5,481 nt of DNA from Acetobacteraceae bacterium. Its GTDB lineage: Bacteria > Pseudomonadota > Alphaproteobacteria > Acetobacterales > Acetobacteraceae. The notes below the pieces were generated by a model that saw nothing but the letters and a program-made list of their open reading frames with translations, did no database searches and was not told the origin of the DNA. Location of the stretch: assembly GCA_030044345.1 (NCBI GenBank), contig JASHVY010000285.1:1-5481 (forward strand), given 5' to 3'. Made by a program: the position numbers and the translations under genes. The stretch's first letter is position 1. The number at the start of each line of letters is the position of its first letter. Shown in pieces: positions 1 to 4,805 of the stretch.

Positions 1-156
1 CCGGCGCGGCGCGCCCAGGGCCGGGCCGGGCAGGGCGGCCAGCGTATAGAGCGTCGGGTTGGGCGAGGCGCAGCCCGCCGCCAGGCTCCCAAGGCCCAAC
101 CCGAGCGCCAGCGCCACGCGCCGCCGCCCGAGCCCCGCGCGCCGGATCGTGCTCAT
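1..156 (-). CDS. pqiC: PqiC-like outer-membrane lipoprotein, 5' part only (ABC-type transport auxiliary lipoprotein family)
   Basis: The first 52 codons of a lipoprotein gene are visible; the rest lies beyond the left edge. The ATG (156-154) overlaps the pqiB stop as ATGA, a usual sign of translational coupling. The N-terminus has an arginine-rich n-region (RRAGLGRRR), a hydrophobic h-region (VALALGLGLGSLAAG) and a cysteine at residue 29 in SLAAGC, a slightly relaxed lipobox. After it comes SPNPTLYTLAALPG, which fits the family's short linker followed by a Tyr-rich first strand (YTL). In E. coli, PqiC is the outer-membrane lipoprotein partner of PqiB in an inter-membrane lipid transport complex. 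The assignment rests on the signal peptide, the YTL segment and the position after pqiB. Most of the domain is not visible, so the exact family is partly inferred from context. Confidence 0.82.
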   Translation of the reverse strand, partial: MSTIRRAGLGRRRVALALGLGLGSLAAGCASPNPTLYTLAALPGPALGAPRR

Positions 157-1871
157 GGCAAGGGGGAGGCGCCGGAGCGGCCGCGGATCAGCGCCGAGGG
201 CTGCTGGGTGAGCAGGTCGGAGAGCGCGCGGAGCGACTGCATCGTGTCGTTCATCTGGAGCAGCACCCGATCGAGGTCGCGATAGAACATGGAATTGCTG
301 CCGTAGCCGGAATTTGCCGATTCCACCAGCATATCGGTTCGCGCGAGCAACCCTTGCAGGTCCCGCGTGATCGCCGGCAGCTCGGCAAGCGCCGGCGCGG
401 CGCCCCGGTCGAGCTTCTCGATCGCATCCTGGGCCGCCGCCATCGTCGCCTTGAGCGAGCTCAAAGTGTCACGCAACTGTCCATTGTTGGCGAGCCCGTT
501 GAGCCCGGCGAGCGTGGCATTGAGATTGTCGCCGATCTCGGTGAAGGGCATCTGGTTGACCTTCTCCAAAAGCGCCTGCGCGGCATTGGTGATGTCGGCG
601 AACTGGCCCGGCGCCGTGGGCACGACGATGTTTCCGTCTTCAACTCGAATCTCGGCCTTCGGCGCGCCGGCAACGATCGAGAGCGCAATCTCCTTCTGTC
701 CCGTCAATAGATTGGCGGTGGCAAGCTCGGCCCGCATGCCGCGCGCCACCAGGATCCGCGCATTGGCGAGCGGCCCACGCCGGCTCGCGACGCCGATGCC
801 GGCGATCCGCTGCGGCTGGACGACGAAATGCACCGGCACGCCGATGCTGTCGCTCTTCGGATCGTAGCGAAGATCGACCGATGTCACCTCGCCGATCGGG
901 ATGCCGAGCAGTGTCACCGGCGCGCCCACCGCGAGCCCCGCGACCGAGCCCGGGAAATAGGAAACCAGCGGAACCCGGCGCTCATAGGCGGCCGAAGCGG
1001 CGGCGGCCGCGTCGGCATAAAGCGGGAAAACCTCGTTCGCCGCGGCGGGCTTCGTGGTGAGCGCGGATTGCGGCGTCTCGAAAGCGATGCCGCCGAAGAG
1101 CACGGCCCGGAGCGATTCGACATTGAGCCGGACGCCGCCCGCGCCGAGCGAGACCGAGGCGCCGGAGGCATTCCAGAAACGCGAGCCCTGGCGGACATAT
1201 TGGTCGAACGGTGCGCGCACGAAGGCATGCACGGTGACGCTCTCGGCCATCTTGCCAATATCCCAGCCGAGCACGACGCCGACATCGAGATCGCGATAGA
1301 AGATCGGTGAGCCGAGCGTCAGCGAGCCGAGCCGGCTCGCCTTGAGCAGAAAGGTCCGGCCCGGAATGTCGGACTGCAGGACCGGCGGATTCTCGAGGCC
1401 GGTATAACGCCGCTCGGCCGGTCCCGGCGCCTTCGAAGGCAGGATCGCGATATAGGAGCCGGAGAGAACGGTCTCGAACCCGGAGAGGTTGCCGGCAAAA
1501 AGCCGCGGCTTGACCACCCAGAACCGTGCCTTGTCGGTCAGAAGCCGTGTCGCCTCGCGCGTCATCCGCACCGAGACCACCACGCCGCTCAGATCATGGC
1601 GCAGCGTGATGCCTTGCACGGTGCCGAGCGGGATATCCTTGAACCGGACCTGGGACTGGCCGGCGACCAGCCCCTCGGCATTCTGGAAGGTGATGGTGAT
1701 GAGCGGCCCGCGCTGGGAAAGCGTCTGGTAGGTGAGCCAGGCGGCGATCAGAAAAGTCACCGCCGGAATGATCCAGATCGGCGAGAGCCGCCGCCGCTTC
1801 GTGATACGGGCGGAAGCGGGGCGATCCGTGGCGGCGGCCGGGTGCGCGGGCGCGTTCAGGGACTCGGCCAT
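153..1871 (-). CDS. pqiB: Intermembrane transport protein PqiB (three MCE/MlaD domains)
   Basis: A 572-residue protein, close to the length of E. coli PqiB (about 546). A basic cytoplasmic N-terminus (TKRRRLSPIW) leads into one membrane helix at about residues 33-49. Three MCE domains follow, at about 56-147 (GLVAGQSQVRFKDIPLGTV), 171-268 (GSPIFYRDLDVGVV) and 302-400 (GAPVTLLGIPIGEV). Each carries the G-x-V-x-[FY/L]-x-[DG]-[IL]-x-[IVL]-G-x-V signature. The tail (about 425-557) is helical and coiled-coil-like, as in PqiB, whose C-terminal helices form a needle. The family anchors in the inner membrane and spans the periplasm to move lipids between membranes. An in-frame TGA two codons upstream of the ATG fixes the start to this ATG or a later codon. 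No clear Shine-Dalgarno sequence is visible. The gene overlaps pqiC by 4 bp. No pqiA lies immediately upstream, unlike in E. coli. Confidence 0.93.
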   Translation of the reverse strand: MAESLNAPAHPAAATDRPASARITKRRRLSPIWIIPAVTFLIAAWLTYQTLSQRGPLITITFQNAEGLVAGQSQVRFKDIPLGTVQGITLRHDLSGVVVSVRMTREATRLLTDKARFWVVKPRLFAGNLSGFETVLSGSYIAILPSKAPGPAERRYTGLENPPVLQSDIPGRTFLLKASRLGSLTLGSPIFYRDLDVGVVLGWDIGKMAESVTVHAFVRAPFDQYVRQGSRFWNASGASVSLGAGGVRLNVESLRAVLFGGIAFETPQSALTTKPAAANEVFPLYADAAAAASAAYERRVPLVSYFPGSVAGLAVGAPVTLLGIPIGEVTSVDLRYDPKSDSIGVPVHFVVQPQRIAGIGVASRRGPLANARILVARGMRAELATANLLTGQKEIALSIVAGAPKAEIRVEDGNIVVPTAPGQFADITNAAQALLEKVNQMPFTEIGDNLNATLAGLNGLANNGQLRDTLSSLKATMAAAQDAIEKLDRGAAPALAELPAITRDLQGLLARTDMLVESANSGYGSNSMFYRDLDRVLLQMNDTMQSLRALSDLLTQQPSALIRGRSGASPLP

Positions 1872-1992
1872 CGCTCAGCCGGGCCTGCGCGGCCCGCGAG
1901 ATGAGGCGCCGCCCGTGTCTTGACTCCAGAGTGTATCTTGTCCCCGAAGTTCGGCGCACAACAAGGCGACGTGCTTCGAAATCGAGGCACTC

Positions 1993-2019
1993 GTGCCAGC
2001 TTTCATAGAAAGCTGGCAC
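1993..2019. repeat. 27-bp palindrome, copy 1 (12-bp arms, ATA centre)
   Basis: The left arm GTGCCAGCTTTC (1993-2004) is the exact reverse complement of the right arm GAAAGCTGGCAC (2008-2019), with ATA between. An identical pair of arms occurs at 4763-4789. No T-run follows on either strand, so it is not a classical terminator. It could be a REP-like repeat or a protein-binding site. Confidence 0.9.
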
Positions 2020-2034
2020 AGAGGTCTTTGTCCC

Positions 2035-2099
2035 AGTGCCCGATTCACGCGACGAAAAGTGCTCGCTCCGCGAGGCGCTTTTCTCTGCGATCGGGCACT
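2035..2099. repeat. 65-bp interrupted inverted repeat (hairpin)
   Basis: The outer arms AGTGCCCGAT (2035-2044) and ATCGGGCACT (2090-2099) are exact reverse complements. Inside, GAAAAG (2054-2059) pairs with CTTTTC (2078-2083), and CTCGC (2062-2066) pairs with GCGAG (2070-2074), around a TCC loop. The result would be a long stem with internal loops, typical of intergenic repeat elements. No T-run follows it. Confidence 0.8.
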
Positions 2100-2226
2100 C
2101 GGAACATGCAGGAGTTCGCGGTACCGGATGGGTCCTCTCCCGGGAGGTTGTGACGAGACGCGCGGAAAACACCGCCCGGCAGGGCCTTCATAGCACAGGG
2201 TTTTGCATTTTGCCGAGAACCCGGCC

Positions 2227-2272
2227 GATTGAGCCCGGCCCGGTCCGCCGCGCCCCTTCCCGGGGCTCGATC
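2227..2272. repeat. GC-rich imperfect palindrome
   Basis: GATTGAGCCC (2227-2236) pairs with GGGCTCGATC (2263-2272) with one G-T wobble. A shorter local hairpin, GCCCC (2252-2256) with GGGGC (2262-2266), competes with it. In DNA this GC-rich, such pairing can arise by chance more easily than the other repeats here. Confidence 0.4.
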
Positions 2273-2401
2273 CCCCGCGCCGGGGCGCCGGCTTCCGGTG
2301 ATTTCTCTTTCTTGAACAACCCGCTCGGCCTCGCCTTGGCAGATTGACCGCAAATGCGCCTCCTCGATATCCATGCCCTCCGCGGACGGACCGGCCTATA
2401 A

Positions 2402-2523
2402 AGCGTGATCGCCGAAGGTGGGATCACCGAAGGCGTGAATCACGCGGGGAAACAAAGGGCGAGAGTGGGATGCGGGAGCGGAAGCGAACGTATCCCACTC
2501 TCGAGCGTGATCGCCGGAGGTGG
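2402..2523. repeat. Two-hairpin block bracketed by a 20-bp direct repeat, just upstream of the GST gene
   Basis: A 20-bp direct repeat occurs at 2402-2421 and 2504-2523, with one mismatch (GCCGAAGG against GCCGGAGG). Hairpin one pairs GCGTGAT (2403-2409) with ATCACGC (2439-2445). An alternative fold pairs GTGATC (2405-2410) with GATCAC (2422-2427). Hairpin two pairs 2460-2474 with 2489-2503, 15 pairs including one G-T, around a 14-nt loop. The block ends about 30 bp before the GST ATG, so any transcript starting upstream of it would carry these stems in its leader. The direct repeat may mark reiteration of an intergenic element. Confidence 0.8.
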
Positions 2524-2552
2524 CGGCAGCGCAACAACGAAAGCGAGCAAGA

Positions 2553-3185
2553 ATGAGCAGGATCATCCTCTACGGATTCGATGGCAGCACCTATGTCCGC
2601 ACCGTGCGGATGCTGCTCGCGGAGAAGAAGGTGCCTTACGAGCAGGTGCCGGTGCATGTGCTCAAGCGCGAGCCGCACCATCCCGAGCATCTCGTCCGCC
2701 ATCCCTTCGGGAAGGTGCCGGTGGTCGATTATGACGGGTTCCGCATCATCGAGACGAGCGCGATCGCGCCGTTCCTCGATGAGGTGCTGCCCGGCCCCTC
2801 CTTCACGCCGGACAATCCCCGCGACCGTGCGCGCATGCACATGGCGATGGGCATCGTCGATTCCTACGGATACCCGGCGCTGATCGGTGTCGCCGGCTTC
2901 CATCTCTTTCCGGACTTCATCGGCGGCCCGAACGAGGAGGCGCGGCGCCAATCGATCGCGAAGAGCCGGCTCGTGCTCACCGAGCTGATGAAGCTCCGTG
3001 GGAAGGATGCGTTTCTCGCCGGCGCGCAGCCTTCGCTCGGCGATTTCTATCTCGCGCCCATCTGCTTCTATGTGGGCCTGACCCCGGATGCCGCCGAGGT
3101 CTTCGGTGTCGAAGGCTTCGCCGCATGGTGGGAACGGATGCAGGCACTGCCGAGCTATCAGGCGACCGCGCCGCAGCTCGGCTAG
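2553..3185 (+). CDS. Glutathione S-transferase family protein
   Basis: A 210-residue protein, normal for a soluble two-domain GST. The N-terminal thioredoxin-like domain (about 1-80) starts with IILYGFDGSTYVRTVRM, where Ser12 or the nearby Thr/Tyr would sit at the active-site position. It has the cis-proline segment GKVPVVDYDG (Pro56) and the glutathione-binding pair Glu67-Thr/Ser68-69 in IIETSAIAPFLDE. The helical C-terminal domain (about 88-205) has the folding N-cap box with conserved Asp (PSLGDFYLAP, Ser161 to Asp164). The family conjugates or reduces electrophiles with glutathione in the cytoplasm, but the substrate cannot be told from sequence. I chose the ATG at 2553 because the fold begins three residues later. 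A GTG at 2520 is in frame, but would add an unlikely Ala/Gln/Arg-rich extension. The ribosome-binding site is weak (GCGAG, about 6 bases before ATG). The gene appears to be monocistronic, with its own terminator 12 bp downstream. Confidence 0.92.
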   Translation: MSRIILYGFDGSTYVRTVRMLLAEKKVPYEQVPVHVLKREPHHPEHLVRHPFGKVPVVDYDGFRIIETSAIAPFLDEVLPGPSFTPDNPRDRARMHMAMGIVDSYGYPALIGVAGFHLFPDFIGGPNEEARRQSIAKSRLVLTELMKLRGKDAFLAGAQPSLGDFYLAPICFYVGLTPDAAEVFGVEGFAAWWERMQALPSYQATAPQLG

Positions 3186-3197
3186 ATTACTACGGCT

Positions 3198-3243
3198 GCC
3201 CGGGCGTGTTCAGCCAGGCTGAATACGCTCGGGCGTCGTTTTG
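3198..3243 (+). terminator. Rho-independent terminator of the GST gene
   Basis: Positions 3198-3214 pair with 3218-3234 to give a 17-bp stem (two G-U wobbles) with a three-base CAG centre. GTCGTTTTG follows (3235-3243). The stem starts 12 bp after the GST stop codon. The T-run is short, but the stem is long and GC-rich at its base. Confidence 0.8.
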
Positions 3244-3480
3244 CCGAGCGGATTCAAGGCATCCCAGGGCGCCTGTGGATCGCTTCGCTCGGGGACCCCA
3301 ACGCAACGCGAGCCGCCAAATGGCGGGATTGATGAGATGGACGGCGCCCGCTCCCGGCATCGCAGTGCCATAACGTGGTCGTTGCCAGGCGCCACAATGA
3401 GAAGCGTCGCCCACCATGCCGGGTTACCACGATCGGCCTCGACCTCGCGAAGCAGGCGTTTCAGGTTCACGGCTTTGGTG
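3244..3480 (+). mobile_element. 5' remnant of an IS110-family insertion sequence (leader plus transposase start)
   Basis: The right part (3423-3476) encodes the typical N-terminus of an IS110-family transposase. The roughly 180 bp before it have no gene on the plus strand and contain small hairpins, for example CCGCC/GGCGG around AAAT at 3313-3326, and GGCA/TGCC at about 3356-3369. In IS110-group elements this left, non-coding end encodes the bridge RNA that guides target choice. The left boundary is an estimate: it must lie between the GST terminator and the transposase start. The right boundary is where IS110-like coding stops and DUF1127-like antisense coding takes over (about 3477-3482). 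The rest of the IS, including its C-terminal catalytic domain and right end, is missing, so the copy cannot transpose by itself. Confidence 0.6.
3423..3479 (+). pseudogene. IS110-family transposase, N-terminal fragment
   Basis: The translated stretch VTTIGLDLAKQAFQVHGF is the family's hallmark start. The Asp in GLDLAK is the first acidic residue of the RuvC-like DEDD catalytic site. Intact transposases of this family run to about 320-400 residues; here similarity stops after about 19 codons. No normal start codon stands right before the motif in this frame. The ATG at 3417 is in another frame, and the nearest in-frame candidate is a GTG at 3375, giving a non-homologous 16-residue lead. The open frame continues to 3626, but that part is antisense to the DUF1127 sequence and is not transposase. 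Confidence 0.75.
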
Positions 3481-3828
3481 ACGGGCAAACCCGCGCTGCA
3501 CAGCGTCCCCAATCTGGTCACGCTCAATCCCAATATCGCTTAGCATTCTGTCGTCCAGGTCTTGCAGGATGGCTACGGCTCGCCTCATCTCAAGGTAACG
3601 ACGCAGTTCTGCATACCATCTGGTGATAAACAAGATGATTTTCCTGTTCCGATCGAAGCCGTCCCATTGCGGGGTTTGATGACAAGCATCGAGTCGCTCA
3701 CCAGTTGCCGGGCAGGGATCCAAAGATGCTCCAGCGTTTCGTTTTCCAGGACCATTCATGACCGATCGCGCCAGCAATGAAGCTGCATTGAGCGTCAGAC
3801 GCTGTTCCGCGCCGGCCTCCGACACCAT
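3424..3828 (-). CDS. DUF1127-domain protein, probably altered at its 3' end by the IS110 remnant
   Basis: The recognisable part is at 3490-3630: FITRWYAELRRYLEMRR followed by LDDRMLSDIGIERDQI. This matches the small DUF1127 domain, with its Arg-rich helix and LDDRxLxDIGxxRxxI core. Such proteins are usually 50-100 residues, and some alphaproteobacterial members are linked to small-RNA and phosphate or stress responses. This frame runs 134 residues from the ATG at 3828, which has AGGA four bases upstream. Starts at 3759 or further up (to 4101) are also open, and the true start is unclear because nothing N-terminal to the domain is familiar. The last 16 or so codons (tail PETPASRGRGRSW) are antisense to the IS110 transposase start, so the original 3' end was lost or replaced. 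It may be a pseudogene. Confidence 0.5.
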   Translation of the reverse strand: MVSEAGAEQRLTLNAASLLARSVMNGPGKRNAGASLDPCPATGERLDACHQTPQWDGFDRNRKIILFITRWYAELRRYLEMRRAVAILQDLDDRMLSDIGIERDQIGDAVQRGFARHQSREPETPASRGRGRSW

Positions 3829-4150
3829 CCAGTCCTGGTCGTTTGGCCAATCTTGATCGTTTAGAATGCTGGTTCGATCCGAAATTTGATTGCCGTTCAC
3901 TGGCCTTTTCCCGACAGCCTGGAAGTCAGTGAGACTATCGAGGCAGCGCATTACGGTATCGTCGCATATCTGGAGAAGCCGGCTACTATTGTAGCGCGGC
4001 AGCGGCTGCGATTCGGCTCTACACCGACCTACTGAACGACCGACTCTCGCTTGGTGCTTGCGATTTCCGAATTGCCAATGCAGAGCTTGCCGAATTGACA
4101 AGCTTCAGACTCAAATGTCTCAGCTTTCTGCGCATGGGCGCTGGAGAATG
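3829..4150. other. Unassigned stretch with lower GC, no supported gene
   Basis: About 320 bp with a base composition clearly poorer in GC than the flanking genes. Open frames exist on both strands, but none is recognised with confidence. The minus strand continues the DUF1127 frame upstream to an ATG at 4101, and includes a local duplication encoding NDQDW twice. The plus strand has a short frame (3865-4035) with a weak response-regulator-like look, described under findings. I regard this as decayed DNA. Confidence 0.5.
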
Positions 4151-4405
4151 TTACATATACAGAACGAAAAGTTGCAATCCGAAGGAAGGGTGTGTGCACC
4201 CATGCTCGGATGAGGCGTCGAGAATGGCGCGGGCATCGTCGATCATGTGCGCTTGATCGACGAAGCTGCAAGCATGGGCCGGATTCGTCCAGGCCACCCC
4301 CACAGCCAGAACGTTTTCGAGACGGGCCATGCGGGCAAATCGCTTCGGGCCGGTCCCGAAGATCACATGGAACCGGCGGGACAAATGGCGTCCGCTCACG
4401 CTCAA
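4151..4405 (-). pseudogene. AraC-family transcriptional regulator, C-terminal HTH fragment
   Basis: The frame from a TTG at 4405 reads LSVSGRHLSRRFHVIFG, then TGPKRFARMARLENVLA, then HACSFVDQAHMIDDARAIL. This is the end of the first helix-turn-helix, the linker helix and the second HTH of an AraC/XylS DNA-binding domain (the usual pattern being RxLxRxFxxxxGxxPKxFxRxxR, then GFxDQxHxxxxFR). It is broken in several ways. A TAG stop lies three codons upstream with no regulator sequence before it. About five residues seem deleted between VLA and GVAW. The usual WxxIAxxCGF reads WTNPAHACSF, with a proline inside the recognition region. The tail after DASS is unlike the family. Its sensory domain is absent. 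It is probably non-functional. Confidence 0.7.
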
Positions 4406-4495
4406 TCCGTTCTAGGTGTTATGAACCTTCTACCAGGCCCCATGGGGTAAACAAAATGTGGTAAAAAATGAGGTAAGCAAAGAAGAAGAGAAGTC

Positions 4496-4517
4496 GTTCT
4501 TTCTTGAAAGAAAGAAC
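4496..4517. repeat. 22-bp palindrome in the left arm of the island
   Basis: GTTCTTTCTT (4496-4505) and AAGAAAGAAC (4508-4517) are exact reverse complements around GA. It corresponds in position and style to the palindrome 4694-4717 at the other end of the island. Confidence 0.85.
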
Positions 4518-4561
4518 CAAAGAACTTTTATCCTTTCATTCGGAGTCCCCGGCCGGGGCCT

Positions 4562-4620
4562 CGATCAATATGACTTCTGGCGGATCACAAAGCGATCCGC
4601 CAAAGTCATGAAATTGATCG
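4562..4620. repeat. 59-bp near-perfect inverted repeat
   Basis: CGATCAAT (4562-4569) pairs with ATTGATCG (4613-4620). ATGACTT (4570-4576) pairs with AAGTCAT (4603-4609). TGGCGGATC (4578-4586) pairs with GATCCGCCA (4594-4602). Only a one-base bulge (4577), a three-base bulge (4610-4612) and a seven-base loop interrupt the stem. Confidence 0.85.
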
Positions 4621-4630
4621 AGAAAACAGA

Positions 4631-4667
4631 ACCAGAGCGTGATGATCAAAAATCATCACGCTCTGGT
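4631..4667. repeat. 37-bp perfect inverted repeat (16-bp arms, CAAAA loop)
   Basis: Positions 4631-4646 are the exact reverse complement of 4652-4667, with the five-base loop CAAAA. Its AGCGTGAT core also appears in the repeat block before the GST gene (2402-2409 and 2504-2511), suggesting related repeat families. No adequate T-run follows directly, so terminator activity is possible but unsupported. Confidence 0.9.
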
Positions 4668-4693
4668 CTGGAAAACGGAGAAAAGTCTTTTTG

Positions 4694-4717
4694 CTTCTTT
4701 TTCTGAAGAAAAAGAAG
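4694..4717. repeat. 24-bp palindrome in the right arm of the island
   Basis: CTTCTTTTTCT (4694-4704) and AGAAAAAGAAG (4707-4717) are exact reverse complements around GA. Being T-rich on one arm and A-rich on the other, it gives only a weak stem in RNA. Confidence 0.85.
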
Positions 4718-4762
4718 TCTCCTTCTTTCTGATCCTTCATCGAAGTGCATAACACTTTCTAG

Positions 4763-4789
4763 GTGCCAGCTTTCCATGAAAGCTGGCAC
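4763..4789. repeat. 27-bp palindrome, copy 2 (12-bp arms, CAT centre)
   Basis: The arms GTGCCAGCTTTC (4763-4774) and GAAAGCTGGCAC (4778-4789) are identical to those of the copy at 1993-2019. Only the three-base centre differs. It lies 16 bp beyond the stop codon of the minus-strand NmrA-like gene. It could serve as a stem-loop in that transcript, but no U-run follows. Confidence 0.9.
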
Positions 4790-4805
4790 GAGGATTGGAA
4801 GGCGA

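Larger units (their letters stand above)
1872..2552. other. Intergenic region between divergent pqiB and GST genes, repeat-rich
   Basis: This 681-bp stretch separates the 5' ends of two divergent genes and must hold both promoters. I cannot point to a convincing -35/-10 pair for either. It contains the 27-bp palindrome, a 65-bp hairpin, a GC-rich imperfect palindrome and the two-hairpin block before the GST gene, each listed separately. Several open frames cross it on both strands (for example the minus frame 2045-2374), but they are Arg/Pro/Gly-rich, match no family I know and read through palindromes, so I do not call them genes. One short frame ends in TGA three bases before the pqiB ATG. 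Its last residues (about DTGGASSRGPRRPG) do not resemble a PqiA end that I recognise. Confidence 0.7.
4478..4735. repeat. AT-rich nested-palindrome island with inverted, related ends (MITE-like)
   Basis: The left end (about 4478-4532) and the reverse complement of the right end (about 4681-4735) align by eye over about 50 bp. They share, in order, an AAAGAAG/GAGA purine tract, a TTCTTT palindrome, CAAA, ACTTTT and TCC. Between them lie a perfect 12-bp palindrome CCCCGGCCGGGG (4547-4558), a 59-bp inverted repeat and a 37-bp inverted repeat. The unit is not coding: the plus-strand frame 4458-4706 simply reads through the palindromes. I recall TTCTTTCAAGAAAGAA-type hairpins as frequent between Acetobacteraceae genes, but could not check. 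Confidence 0.65.

Noticed and set aside
354..1310. Long plus-strand open frames inside pqiB (for example 367-867 and 828-1310)
   Set aside because: They are antisense to a clear three-MCE-domain protein, are Arg/Ala-rich as expected from GC-rich shadow frames, and match no family.
1594..2172. Minus-strand 192-codon frame overlapping the start of pqiB
   Set aside because: It overlaps about 280 bp of pqiB in another frame, reads through the 27-bp palindrome and the 65-bp hairpin, and its composition looks non-coding.
2257..2290. Possible tRNA T-arm (a five-base stem with a seven-base loop containing CTCGATC)
   Set aside because: The invariant T54-T55 is not met, and no D-arm, anticodon arm or matching acceptor strand can be built upstream; GC-rich chance pairing explains it.
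3210..3533. Minus-strand frames across the IS110 leader (3190-3417 and 3210-3533)
   Set aside because: They are antisense to the IS110 leader and transposase start; the leader is expected to be non-coding, and the products match no family.
3829..4101. Extending the DUF1127 frame to the ATG at 4101 (225 residues)
   Set aside because: DUF1127 proteins are much shorter and the added N-terminal part has no recognisable domain; an open frame alone in decayed DNA is not enough.
4029..4271. Minus-strand 80-codon frame overlapping the AraC fragment
   Set aside because: It lies out of frame with the recognisable AraC sequence and resembles nothing known.
4458..4706. Plus-strand 82-codon frame, Lys/Glu-rich
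   Set aside because: It is a direct read-through of the palindromic island, so its residues only mirror the repeat arms.
4763..4789. Rho-independent terminator for the NmrA-like gene
   Set aside because: The stem is good and well placed, but no U-run follows on the minus strand, and the same palindrome occurs elsewhere at a position not following a gene end.
1990..4790. CRISPR array or phage attachment site
   Set aside because: No regularly spaced direct repeats with unique spacers are present, and there is no tRNA gene or integrase in the window.
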